DNA of 23,027 bases from an uncultured bacterium (GTDB lineage Bacteria > Bacillota > Clostridia > Lachnospirales > Lachnospiraceae), in NCBI GenBank assembly GCA_937916345.1, contig CALFUE010000116.1, positions 1 through 23,027 of the forward strand. The letters run 5' to 3'. This document shows positions 1 through 7,461 of the stretch, piece by piece (positions within the stretch are counted from its first letter, which is position 1; every line of letters starts with the position of its first letter). The translations under genes were made by a program, and so were the position numbers. The notes under the pieces are model-generated. The model made no database searches and was not told the origin of the DNA. It was given only the letters and a program-made list of their open reading frames with translations.

Positions 1-171
1 GCCACCGGCTACCGCCTTGCCGATACCCTTGGCTGCGTTGGTTGCAATGCCGCCGACGTCTGCGGCGGCATCACCATCGCCAAAGGCGCCCGCCCCGAAG
101 ACTTCGCCATAAACCTCCGCACCCGCCGCGCACTCGCCGGCCGCCTCTCCGGGATTTCCGCCGCCCTGTGA
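1..171 (+). CDS. C-terminal tail of an unidentified GC-rich gene (5' end outside window)
   Basis: The frame is open from base 1 and stops with TGA at 169-171, giving 56 residues. It reads as real coding sequence because third positions are overwhelmingly C or G, unlike the genes after base 450. The peptide holds a cysteine cluster, CVGCNAADVCGG at about residues 12-23, that could bind a metal or an Fe-S cluster, then a basic Arg/Ala/Leu-rich helix to the end. I do not recognise the family. Composition and codon use match the next minus-strand tail (188-445) and not the rest of the window, so both probably come from another replicon or organism. An overlapping Arg/Pro-rich frame at 42-239 is a shadow. 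Confidence 0.5.
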   Translation, partial: ATGYRLADTLGCVGCNAADVCGGITIAKGARPEDFAINLRTRRALAGRLSGISAAL

Positions 172-187
172 CGGTTTTGAGCCTCAA

Positions 188-445
188 CTATATCTGCAGC
201 ACAACGTCCTCCCAGCCCTGGACGGACATAATGGCGTAAGCTTTGTCAAAATCTATGGTTACGGCGATGTCCAGGAGGTCCTCGTCGCTGAAACTGTAAC
301 CCGTACCGCTGATAAGCAGGCCGAGCGGAATGGAACGCTGCGTCTCCCCCTCCGACATCAGGTCCAGCGTAAGGCCGTCGTCGGTCTGCCGGGGCAGGCG
401 TATGCTGAAGCCTCCCTGCTCCCCGTCGGTATAGCAATTGAATAC
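188..445 (-). CDS. C-terminal tail of a hypothetical protein, possibly a FimB/Mfa2-like fimbrial anchor
   Basis: On the minus strand a frame is open from about 445 down to a TAG at 188-190 (about 85 residues); the upstream part is cut by the junction near 430-446. The peptide alternates beta-like segments, includes IPLGLLISGTGYSFSDEDLL, then a VTIDFDKAYAIMSVQGWEDV ending four residues before the stop. The pattern of a short 'IPL' segment, a D/E-rich linker, and a final 'VTID...V.GWE' strand resembles the C-terminus of Bacteroidales FimB/Mfa2 fimbrillin anchors, but this is a weak likeness made by eye. It converges tail to tail with the 1-171 gene, with 16 bases between the stops. The codon use is GC-rich and unlike the downstream Firmicute genes. 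Confidence 0.4.
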   Translation of the reverse strand, partial: VFNCYTDGEQGGFSIRLPRQTDDGLTLDLMSEGETQRSIPLGLLISGTGYSFSDEDLLDIAVTIDFDKAYAIMSVQGWEDVVLQI

Positions 446-446
446 T
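430..446. other. Sequence junction between foreign-looking DNA and the Lachnospiraceae-type chromosome
   Basis: The minus-strand frame of the left-hand gene stays open up to 445 (TAA at 446-448). The plus-strand frame of the right-hand oxidoreductase is open only from 442 (TGA at 439-441). Both proteins look native right up to this point: CYTDGEQGGF on the left, ILTDENGWVRGARIIK on the right. The breakpoint therefore lies within roughly 430-446. No terminal inverted repeat, target duplication or transposase is visible. An assembly chimera is the simplest reading; a genuine recombination is the alternative. Confidence 0.6.
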
Positions 447-801
447 TACCGATGAGAACGGATGGGTCAGAGGAGCCCGCATCATAAAGATGGAGCTAGG
501 AGAGCCGGATGAGAGCGGAAGGAGATCGCCTGTGGAGATACCTGGTTCAGAGTACGAGATAGAGGCTGACGAGGTTATCATGTCTCTCGGAACCAGCCCG
601 AACCCGTTGATATCCTCTACTACCATGGGACTTGATGTAAACAAAAGGAAATGTATCATCGCAGATGAGACCGGTGCTACCTCGAAAGAGGGAGTTTACG
701 CCGGAGGAGATGCTGTGACCGGAGCAGCGACCGTTATCCTTGCCATGGGCGCAGGAAAGGAAGCTGCCGCGGGAATAGACAGATTTTTATCAGGTAAATG
801 A
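442..801 (+). CDS. gltA: 5'-truncated GltA/NfnB-type NADPH oxidoreductase (C-terminal ~119 residues)
   Basis: This is the C-terminal end of an FAD/NAD(P)H oxidoreductase of the glutamate synthase small-subunit family, which includes GltA, NfnB and sulfide dehydrogenase subunit A. The full family is about 460 residues; about 119 remain. The frame is open from 442, reads NGWVRGARIIKMELGEPD, continues through EADEVIMSLGTSPNPLI, and holds the C-terminal FAD-contact motif GVYAGGDAVTGAATVILAMG before the TGA at 799-801. An internal ATG at 490 gives a longest-ORF start, but homology clearly extends upstream of it, so it is not the true start. The N-terminal Fe-S and FAD-binding part is missing, removed by the junction near 440. 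If that join is real, this is a pseudogene; if it is an assembly error, the gene is intact elsewhere. It overlaps the convergent aminotransferase by 12 bases. Confidence 0.8.
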   Translation: MLTDENGWVRGARIIKMELGEPDESGRRSPVEIPGSEYEIEADEVIMSLGTSPNPLISSTTMGLDVNKRKCIIADETGATSKEGVYAGGDAVTGAATVILAMGAGKEAAAGIDRFLSGK

Positions 802-1902
802 TCTGTCAAACAGTACCCGGAGCAGAAGATCATTCTGCTCCGGGTTCATAAAGCAGAAGCGGATGTACGTCTCGTCCAGTGACTCGAATTCAGAGCAGTC
901 ACGTATCATCAGCTTCTTTTTTATTGCCTTCTCAAAGAGCTGATGGGAGTTGACATCACTATTTAAAAGCTTAAAGAGCAGGAAGTTTGCGTGGGGCTCG
1001 TAGACCTTGATGAAGGGTATGCCCTTTAAAATCTTATATATGCGATCCCGTTCGTTTGATATGAGAGCCCTTGTCTTTTTTATATATTCTGTATCCTTAA
1101 ACATTATCTCCCCAGCGAGAGCCCCCAGGGAATTAAGGCTCCATGGGTTCTGGAGAGCTTTGGCGCGTGCTAAAAGTTCAGATGAGCCGCATACTGCGTA
1201 GCCTAGCCTTAACCCCGGGCAGGCGAAGAATTTGCTGGTGCCCCGCAGGACTACCAGATTGTCAAACTCGTTTGCGAGAGGGATGGAGCTCACGGATCCA
1301 TCCGCGAATTCGGCGTATGTCTCGTCCACCATCACGGAAATATTGTTCCTTTTGCAATGTGTTAGGATATTTCGCATCTCATCAGTTCTGACACAGCTTG
1401 AGGTGGGATTGTTGGGGTTGCACATTATGAGCATATCGCAATCCAACAGGCTGTCGGTGGAGCGGTTCAATACGGAAAAAAGAGACTCCATGTCCAGGAC
1501 AAAGCTATCTTCCTCTCTTAAATTGAAGTATTCATATACACATCTCTTTAAGCTGAGCTCGCGCTCGTATTCGAAGTAGGTGGGAGATATGAGGATCGCC
1601 TTTTTGGGGGACAGGAGCCGGATAAACAGAGAGATGAGCTCAGTCGATCCGTTTCCCGGAAGAATGTGCTCCGATCCGCAGGACAAGTATGAAGCTATTG
1701 AAGCGCGAAGGGCGCTGTAATCTCTGTCAGGATATTCCTCGACGCAGTCGATCCTCTCCCTGAGCCGCTCCTTCATAAGGGGGGATGAACCCAGGGGATT
1801 TACATTCGCGGAGAAGCTTATGATCTCGTCCTTCGGTATGTGATAGTACTTTTCGATAAGCTCCAGGTCGCTCCCGTGAAAGTGAGGTTTCATCCGTGAC
1901 AT
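790..1902 (-). CDS. PLP-dependent fold-type I aminotransferase (CobD/HisC-like)
   Basis: This encodes a 370-residue class I/II aminotransferase. The start like HGSDLELIEKYY...ISFSANVNPLGSS matches threonine-phosphate decarboxylase (CobD) and its HisC-like relatives. Visible motifs are the substrate/PLP loop PGNGSTELISLF, the MCNPNNPTS motif, the aspartate that pairs with the PLP nitrogen in VDETYAEF, and the Schiff-base lysine K224 in GTSKFFACPGLRLGYAV. The open frame extends upstream to 2178, but the ATG at 1902 is preferred because AAAGGAG lies about 9 bases before it and the family similarity starts there; the extension would run through a promoter and into the divergent gene. No other cobalamin or histidine gene is nearby, so I cannot choose between L-threonine-O-3-phosphate decarboxylase and a transaminase. 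Its last 12 bases overlap the oxidoreductase end. Confidence 0.85.
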   Translation of the reverse strand: MSRMKPHFHGSDLELIEKYYHIPKDEIISFSANVNPLGSSPLMKERLRERIDCVEEYPDRDYSALRASIASYLSCGSEHILPGNGSTELISLFIRLLSPKKAILISPTYFEYERELSLKRCVYEYFNLREEDSFVLDMESLFSVLNRSTDSLLDCDMLIMCNPNNPTSSCVRTDEMRNILTHCKRNNISVMVDETYAEFADGSVSSIPLANEFDNLVVLRGTSKFFACPGLRLGYAVCGSSELLARAKALQNPWSLNSLGALAGEIMFKDTEYIKKTRALISNERDRIYKILKGIPFIKVYEPHANFLLFKLLNSDVNSHQLFEKAIKKKLMIRDCSEFESLDETYIRFCFMNPEQNDLLLRVLFDRSFT

Positions 1903-1922
1903 AAAAAAATCTCCTTTAGATA

Positions 1923-1951
1923 TTGATAAAATCGCAGTAAAATAATATACT
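1923..1951 (+). promoter_or_regulatory. Sigma-A promoter for the DUF5717 operon
   Basis: TTGATA (1923-1928), a 17-base spacer and TATACT (1946-1951) form a near-consensus housekeeping promoter. The predicted start is near 1958, leaving a leader of about 40 bases that contains GGAGG at 1984-1988 in front of the GTG start at 1999. Confidence 0.7.
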
Positions 1952-1972
1952 ATATTCTGATTATAATTACAA
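1944..1972 (-). promoter_or_regulatory. Sigma-A promoter for the aminotransferase gene
   Basis: Read on the minus strand, TTGTAA (1972-1967), a 17-base spacer and TATATT (1949-1944) form a promoter. Its -10 box shares four bases with the -10 box of the opposing promoter, so polymerase could not occupy both at once. The leader would be about 35 bases. Confidence 0.55.
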
Positions 1973-1998
1973 GAAAAAGCGTTGGAGGTTTTTTTGTT

Positions 1999-4900
1999 GT
2001 GATCAGGCAGATAGAGGAAATGGCTTTCGGAAAGATAAATATTGAGAGGCCCTCGGAACTGTCTTTTGATGATAAAATAACCTTTCAGGTATACGCAGGA
2101 CAAAAATATTCCGATTCCTTCAAGATCTTCAATAATTCTGACATACCTCTGGACGGGGATGCCGTCTGCAATTGTCATAATGTCACTTCACTGAAGACTG
2201 CTCAGGTGGACAAGGGGTTGGTGGTGAGCTTTGTCTTTGACGCAAAAGCCCTGAAAGCCACTGATGAGGTTGTGGATGTCATAACGGTCATTACCAATGC
2301 CGGCGAATTTGAGGTTAATTTCAGAGCTTCCATCGTCACCGAAAAACTAAGTGCCGAGGTTGGTGAGATCAGAAATCTCGATGAATTCATCCGTTTTTAT
2401 TATATTAATCCCTCAGAGGCGGAAAAGCTCTACCACTCGGAGGCCTTCAGAGATTTCCTCACCAATACCAGGGCAAGGCTCTACTACAAAAAGCTCGGCA
2501 GCGTCGAGGAATTCCTAATCGCCATAGGAGCAAAGAAGCGCACCTTATTTTCGGTAGACAAGGAGGAGATATCCTTTTCCGAGCTCATTGTGGATGACAA
2601 GGGTAAAAAGATCCGTATCACAAAAAAGAACAACGGCGAGATCCTCCTAAAGGTGATGGTGGATTCACCCTTTATCGAAGTAAGCAAAAACGTGATCAGA
2701 GACGAGGATTTCATAGGTGCGGGAGCAGTCCTTGATGTGGAACTCAAAAAAGAAAAGCTTCATTTGGGAGAAAATCTCGGACAGATCATTATAAGGAATA
2801 ATTTTCAGGAGGAGAGGATAAGGGTTTCTGCCTTTCTCTCATCCGAGATAGATATAACCAGAGAAAAATATATTTCCGACAAAAAGAAGTTTCTCACGCT
2901 GTGCCGCAGCTATGAGGACTATCTTTCTGAAAACATGGTCACGGGAGCCTTTGTTAAGGAGGCTGTGGCGATAGCTGATTCCTTCGCGTATGAAGATATC
3001 CTCTACCGGTTGATAAAGGCTTACGCGCTTTTCATCAACTCGCAGTTTCAGGAATTCAGATGGCTGATGGCTGACATAAAGAATGAGATAGATGAGGACT
3101 ACGAGGGGGCATATATGCTCTACAACTGTCTTATGTATATGTCAGAGAGTGATTCCGATCTGAAGCACAAGCTCTTCACAAAAATAGTGGATGTCTACCA
3201 GTCGAATATCGATAACTCCTTTGTGAGATACTGTATGCTCCTTATTGATTCCGATTCCATTGACAGCAAGAATAAGCTGATGATGATCGTCAGGTGGATC
3301 AAAGAGGGCGAGAATTCACCCTTCTTTTTCGGTTATGCGGTGAAGCTCTTAAATGAATATCCATTCTTCCTCACTGATCTGAAGAGGGAGATGCTTCTGA
3401 TATTGAATTGGGGCAGCAAAAAAAACTGTATCGGCCGCGCCCTGACAGAGCAGATATTATCCCTCTATTCCACGGCGGGCAGATACGATGTGCTGCTTGA
3501 CCGGATTTTGACCAGATGTCAGGTAAAATATCCCACAAGGGACACACTGACAGCTGTTTGCGCCTACAGGATAAAGGGAGAGCTGACCAGGGACATTGAT
3601 CATATCTGGTACAGGAAGGCCATTGAGGAGGATATCAAGCTGACTGGTCTCTATGAGTACTATATCGCATCCATGACCAGAGGAACCTTTGAGAGGCTGC
3701 CTGGTCAGGTGTGCCTGTATTTTCAGTATAATAATTTTTTATCCAGAAAGCAGAAGTCTCTTCTCTATGTAAATGTGGTTTCTTTCAAGGAGGCTGACCC
3801 AAAGACCTACGAGGTCTACAAAAAGACCATAAAAGATTATGTCATTTCAGAGCTTAATGCCGGACATATCGACGAGTCGTTGGCGCTGCTCTACTCCGAG
3901 TTTTTCGATGAGGTGGAGCCTGACAGGGAAATGCTTGATTCTCTAAGCACTCTGCTCTATATGAGCAGGTTTACATGCAGTAACAGGTCTGCAAAGTATG
4001 TCTATGTGATCCACGAAAAACTGGAGAAGATCCGCAGCTATCCCATAAATGACGGCGTGGCTTATTTCCCTGTATATAAGGGAGTATGTGTGTATGTACT
4101 GGCGGATGAGAACAATTTCGTCTTTGTCGACAATGAGGCCTGTGACGAGGAGCCCCTGTTTGAGAACGCGGATATGATGGTAAAGGCTCTCGAACTCGGC
4201 AGCTTAAAGATATCATATATCCTTCATTATCTGCTGACCAAGCAGAGTATGATGGTGCTGAATGACAGGGAGGTGGAGTTCGTTAGAGTGCTTCTGGCCT
4301 CCGACGAGATAAGCCGGGAATACAAGAGCAGGCTGGTTCCCTCTCTGGTAAAATACCATCGGGGAAGCTATGAGTCCGATGCCATGATAAAGAACATCGA
4401 TGTGAGAGATCTGGATGAGTCAAGCAGGGCGATATATGTGGAGGAGCTTATTTCTGAGTGTATATACGGCAAGGCCTATGAGTTTGTGGAATACTACGGA
4501 CCGAAGAGCGTATCGCTGCCGGCTCTCGAGCAGATCATCATGTACTGTCTGACATATATAAAGGATTATGATGAAGAACTCCATAAACTTATGAAATATG
4601 CGGTCTCACAGGGAACAAAAAAGCAGATAATATACAAATATCTGGACAGATTCATGCGGGGAACCGCAGATGAAATTTATGATGCCTGGAAAAAAGCTGT
4701 CGGGGTTGCCGTGGAGTGCAGAGGACTCACCGAAAAGCTCCTGTTTCTCATGGTGTTTACCGGAGAGATACACTCCTTTGCAAAGGAGGTATACGCCTGC
4801 TATGTGAAGGGGGAGAACGAGCCGAGACTCTGTGAGGCTTACGCCAATTATTTCGCATACAGCTATATTTATAAGAGCTATGAGCCGCCTGCCGAGGCCT

Positions 4901-5436
4901 TTGGTTTTCTCATGGATAAATATAATCGCTCGGATGATATGCCTGACTATATTGCTGTGGCACTGCTGAAATTTATTTCCTGTGTCGGGAATGTGAGCGG
5001 CAGGGAGATCAGGCTGTGTGAGGATATTTTGTGGAGACTCACAGGAAACGGCATGTACTTCGGCTTCTACAAAAATCTGCCGAAGGAGCTTCTGGTCAGA
5101 TTCCATCTCTACGACAAATATATCATCACTGTGAAGAGTCCGGACGGGGATGTGACGATCTCTTACAGGCTGGATGACGGAGAGACAAAAAAGGTAAAGC
5201 CTGAGAATGTATTTTTTGACTATTATACCTTTGTGAAGGATGCAGAGGGGTCAAATGCGCTGTACTATTCCGTAGACGAAAAGGGAAAGCGCTTCGAGTA
5301 CAGAGGGGGAATGCGTAAAGTCCCGGGAACAGATCCAAAGCTGAACAATAAATACACATACATCAGTACAGACAGATCATCGGATGAGATAAGAGCCATA
5401 GAGCGCTCGGTGGACAAGCTTTTTGTACCGGTATAG
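1999..5436 (+). CDS. DUF5717-family large protein (Ig-like domains plus helical repeats)
   Basis: This 1145-residue protein matches the DUF5717 family in my recollection; function unknown. The GTG start at 1999 is chosen for the GGAGG at 1984-1988 (10-base spacing); an ATG at 2020 (MAFGKINIERP) is an alternative. Residues ~10-110 and ~175-285 alternate hydrophobic beta segments with polar turns and look like two Ig/MSP-like sandwiches. Residues ~290-1000 are mostly helical, with aromatic-rich helix pairs such as ALLYSEFFDEV and EEIYDAWKKA-like segments, resembling a TPR/solenoid. Residues ~1037-1103 return to beta structure (KYIITVKSPDGDVTISYRLD). No signal peptide or membrane segment is visible, so it is probably cytoplasmic. 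It heads a five-gene operon and ends 3 bases before the DUF5716 gene. The architecture suggests a scaffold or client-binding protein; that role is inference. Confidence 0.8.
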   Translation: MIRQIEEMAFGKINIERPSELSFDDKITFQVYAGQKYSDSFKIFNNSDIPLDGDAVCNCHNVTSLKTAQVDKGLVVSFVFDAKALKATDEVVDVITVITNAGEFEVNFRASIVTEKLSAEVGEIRNLDEFIRFYYINPSEAEKLYHSEAFRDFLTNTRARLYYKKLGSVEEFLIAIGAKKRTLFSVDKEEISFSELIVDDKGKKIRITKKNNGEILLKVMVDSPFIEVSKNVIRDEDFIGAGAVLDVELKKEKLHLGENLGQIIIRNNFQEERIRVSAFLSSEIDITREKYISDKKKFLTLCRSYEDYLSENMVTGAFVKEAVAIADSFAYEDILYRLIKAYALFINSQFQEFRWLMADIKNEIDEDYEGAYMLYNCLMYMSESDSDLKHKLFTKIVDVYQSNIDNSFVRYCMLLIDSDSIDSKNKLMMIVRWIKEGENSPFFFGYAVKLLNEYPFFLTDLKREMLLILNWGSKKNCIGRALTEQILSLYSTAGRYDVLLDRILTRCQVKYPTRDTLTAVCAYRIKGELTRDIDHIWYRKAIEEDIKLTGLYEYYIASMTRGTFERLPGQVCLYFQYNNFLSRKQKSLLYVNVVSFKEADPKTYEVYKKTIKDYVISELNAGHIDESLALLYSEFFDEVEPDREMLDSLSTLLYMSRFTCSNRSAKYVYVIHEKLEKIRSYPINDGVAYFPVYKGVCVYVLADENNFVFVDNEACDEEPLFENADMMVKALELGSLKISYILHYLLTKQSMMVLNDREVEFVRVLLASDEISREYKSRLVPSLVKYHRGSYESDAMIKNIDVRDLDESSRAIYVEELISECIYGKAYEFVEYYGPKSVSLPALEQIIMYCLTYIKDYDEELHKLMKYAVSQGTKKQIIYKYLDRFMRGTADEIYDAWKKAVGVAVECRGLTEKLLFLMVFTGEIHSFAKEVYACYVKGENEPRLCEAYANYFAYSYIYKSYEPPAEAFGFLMDKYNRSDDMPDYIAVALLKFISCVGNVSGREIRLCEDILWRLTGNGMYFGFYKNLPKELLVRFHLYDKYIITVKSPDGDVTISYRLDDGETKKVKPENVFFDYYTFVKDAEGSNALYYSVDEKGKRFEYRGGMRKVPGTDPKLNNKYTYISTDRSSDEIRAIERSVDKLFVPV

Positions 5437-5439
5437 GAC

Positions 5440-6678
5440 ATGAACAACAAACAAAAAAAACAACTGTATATCGGGATAGATCTGTATGACCAGTATGCCA
5501 TGGTGAGCTTTATCGACGAGAACACGGATTCTCCCTCCACGGTGAACACCGGTGCTCTTCATGAGGAGTTTTCCATTCCCTTAAGTATGTGCTATCTGAA
5601 GGAATCGGGGAACTGGTCCTTCGGCGAGGAGGCTGAGCGGTTTTTCAGAGCCGGGATGGGAGAGTTTTACGACAATATCTTCGCGCGTGCCGTAAAGGGT
5701 GAGATGACCATCGCGGCAGGCGGCAGCATGAGCTATTCAAAGCTTCTGACTCTTTTTTTCAGGAGACTTGTCGATATGTGCAGGAATATCATCCCTGATG
5801 CGGAGCCCGCGGTTCTGGTGGTGGCCACCGAACAGCTGACCATAGAAGTGATAGAGACATTAAATGATGTATTGGATGCCATGACGGATCTGAAGCTGTC
5901 CACTCATATCATGGAACACAGGGAATGCTTTTATTACTATGCCCTGTCCCAGCCGGACGAGCTGAAGAGAAACAATATGGCGCTGTTTGATTTCACGAAT
6001 GAACACCTGAAGGCCTATATTCTCAGGCGTGATGTGCGATCTATCCCGCAGAGGGCGGCCATAGAAGAGGTGGATTTCGGAACCCTGAACTATTCTCTGG
6101 ACGAAAATTTCAGCGAATTCATTCCGCAAGTGCTGGGCAAGGAGATATTCTCGTCGGTATATCTGGTGGGTAACGGCTTTGATGGAGGGTGGCTCAAGGA
6201 ATCACTTAAGCTGTTGTGCAGGGGAAGGCGCGCCTTCCAGGGCAAGAACCTGTACTCAAAGGGAGCGGGATATGCCGCGAGAGTCCTCTCGGGCAGAGAA
6301 AAATGGGAATATGTCTATTTGGGCAGACACACCATGAAGTTCAATGTAAGCCTTAAGGTCTCGGATCTAGGTGAGATGAAGTTTATGACTCTGGTGTCCG
6401 CGGGAGAGAGATGGTTTGAGACTAAGGGAGAGTGCGAGGTTATAATAGACGGCGATAATTCCATAGACTTCTGGGTCCATATGCCGGATAAGAGAGACGC
6501 AAAGATAGAGACATTTACCCTCAGGGGGATAACGGAGCGGGAGAACCGAACCACCAGGATCAGGATAAAAGCAAAGCCGAGATCCGATCACGAGGTAGTG
6601 ATAGAGCTTGCCGAAGTGGGCTTCGGAGAGATCGCCCCCTCCGGAAACAAGAAATGGGAGGCTCTAATAAAAGTATAA
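5440..6678 (+). CDS. DUF5716-family Hsp70/actin-fold-like protein
   Basis: This 412-residue protein belongs to DUF5716 by recollection and has the layout of the actin/Hsp70 ATPase superfamily. A phosphate-1-like strand-turn-strand opens it (YIGIDLYDQYAMVSF, residues ~10-24), a phosphate-2-like segment sits at ~181-193 (MALFDFTNEHLKAYI), and an adenosine-motif-like segment at ~241-252 (YLVGNGFDGGWLKE) is followed by SKGAGYAA at ~273-280, as in DnaK. A C-terminal region (~285-412) is beta-rich, in the place of an Hsp70 substrate domain. Key glycines and threonines of the canonical phosphate loops (GTT, GGGT) are absent, so nucleotide hydrolysis is doubtful. The start is ATG 3 bases after the DUF5717 stop, with only a weak AGGA close by, suggesting translational coupling. 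Probably cytosolic. Confidence 0.75.
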   Translation: MNNKQKKQLYIGIDLYDQYAMVSFIDENTDSPSTVNTGALHEEFSIPLSMCYLKESGNWSFGEEAERFFRAGMGEFYDNIFARAVKGEMTIAAGGSMSYSKLLTLFFRRLVDMCRNIIPDAEPAVLVVATEQLTIEVIETLNDVLDAMTDLKLSTHIMEHRECFYYYALSQPDELKRNNMALFDFTNEHLKAYILRRDVRSIPQRAAIEEVDFGTLNYSLDENFSEFIPQVLGKEIFSSVYLVGNGFDGGWLKESLKLLCRGRRAFQGKNLYSKGAGYAARVLSGREKWEYVYLGRHTMKFNVSLKVSDLGEMKFMTLVSAGERWFETKGECEVIIDGDNSIDFWVHMPDKRDAKIETFTLRGITERENRTTRIRIKAKPRSDHEVVIELAEVGFGEIAPSGNKKWEALIKV

Positions 6679-6680
6679 AT

Positions 6681-7460
6681 ATGGGTCAACTGATAATTTG
6701 CAGGATCAGGGCGGCTGATAAGCCCTTTTTTCTGAAGAGTGCAAAACTGAATATCTATTCTCTTGAGGAGCTGTTCTATTACCTCTATAATGCGACCTTT
6801 GTGGACAAGTCTGAGCTGATGTGCGACGAGTTCATACACTGGGTGAGGGACGATCTCTCTCAGCCGGATCTCTCTGGACAGCTGTATGAGTCAAGCATGT
6901 CCGGCAAGGGACTCCTCGACTATGTGATGAAGCTGGAGGCCTGCTGCGGTTATCTCAGTGAAAACGAATTAAAGCAGCTCAACATAAACCTGAACAGGTT
7001 CGATCACATGTCGCCTCTGGAGCTGGGAAAGCAGTCAGCGGACGATCTGCTGAAAAAGGGCAGGTTCATGGCTGCCATAAATGCCTACAAGAGGCTTCTT
7101 ATGACGGATCTCTTCGGAAAGGCCGACGATGTTGTAAAGGGCGATATCTACCACAATATGGGAGTCGCGTACAGCAGGTTTTTCGACTTTGGTGAGGCGA
7201 AGAATTGTTTCATCCGCGCCTACAGATCAAACCACAGGCAGGAATCCCTGGCTGAGGCGGTGGACTGCGCCGTGATAAGTCAGGACAAGGAGATGCTGGA
7301 TGATATCATAACTACATTTAATGCCAGTTTTTCTCTTATAGAGCGGGAGGTGAAGAGGGCCACCGCCGTGCACACTGACTCGCTGTCAAAGGCAGGAGAG
7401 ATGCCATCTGTCTCTAAGGAAGAATTGTTGAGAAGGTACATCTATTCAAGCGGAGTATAA
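6681..7460 (+). CDS. Uncharacterised helical/TPR-like protein of the DUF5716-DUF5717 operon
   Basis: This encodes a 259-residue protein of unknown function. I chose ATG 6681, two bases after the previous stop. An in-frame ATG at 6654 would add nine residues inside the upstream gene and has no ribosome binding site; the GGGAGG at 6656-6661 is far from 6681 (about 19 bases), so start choice rests on coupling and on the natural N-terminus MGQLIICRI. Residues ~20-110 are helical with many acidic and aromatic residues (LEELFYYLYNATFVDK). Residues ~118-215 have TPR-like spacing (LLKKGRFMAAINAYKRLL, then YHNMGVAYSRFFDFGEAKNCF), the consensus pattern of at least two TPR units. No membrane segment. 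A TPR protein beside an Hsp70-like protein suggests a co-chaperone or adaptor, which is inference. Confidence 0.7.
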   Translation: MGQLIICRIRAADKPFFLKSAKLNIYSLEELFYYLYNATFVDKSELMCDEFIHWVRDDLSQPDLSGQLYESSMSGKGLLDYVMKLEACCGYLSENELKQLNINLNRFDHMSPLELGKQSADDLLKKGRFMAAINAYKRLLMTDLFGKADDVVKGDIYHNMGVAYSRFFDFGEAKNCFIRAYRSNHRQESLAEAVDCAVISQDKEMLDDIITTFNASFSLIEREVKRATAVHTDSLSKAGEMPSVSKEELLRRYIYSSGV

Positions 7461-7461
7461 A

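Noticed and set aside
246..659. 137-codon minus-strand open frame
   Set aside because: It crosses the sequence junction near 440, lies antisense to the GltA-like frame on one side and out of frame with the left gene tail on the other, and its peptide shows no recognisable motif.
1903..2178. N-terminal extension of the aminotransferase frame
   Set aside because: It would run through the divergent promoters and into the DUF5717 gene; the ATG at 1902 has a good ribosome binding site and matches the family start.
4606..5106. 166-codon minus-strand frame inside the DUF5717 gene
   Set aside because: It is antisense to a gene with clear coding character, has no ribosome binding site that stands out, and has no family resemblance.
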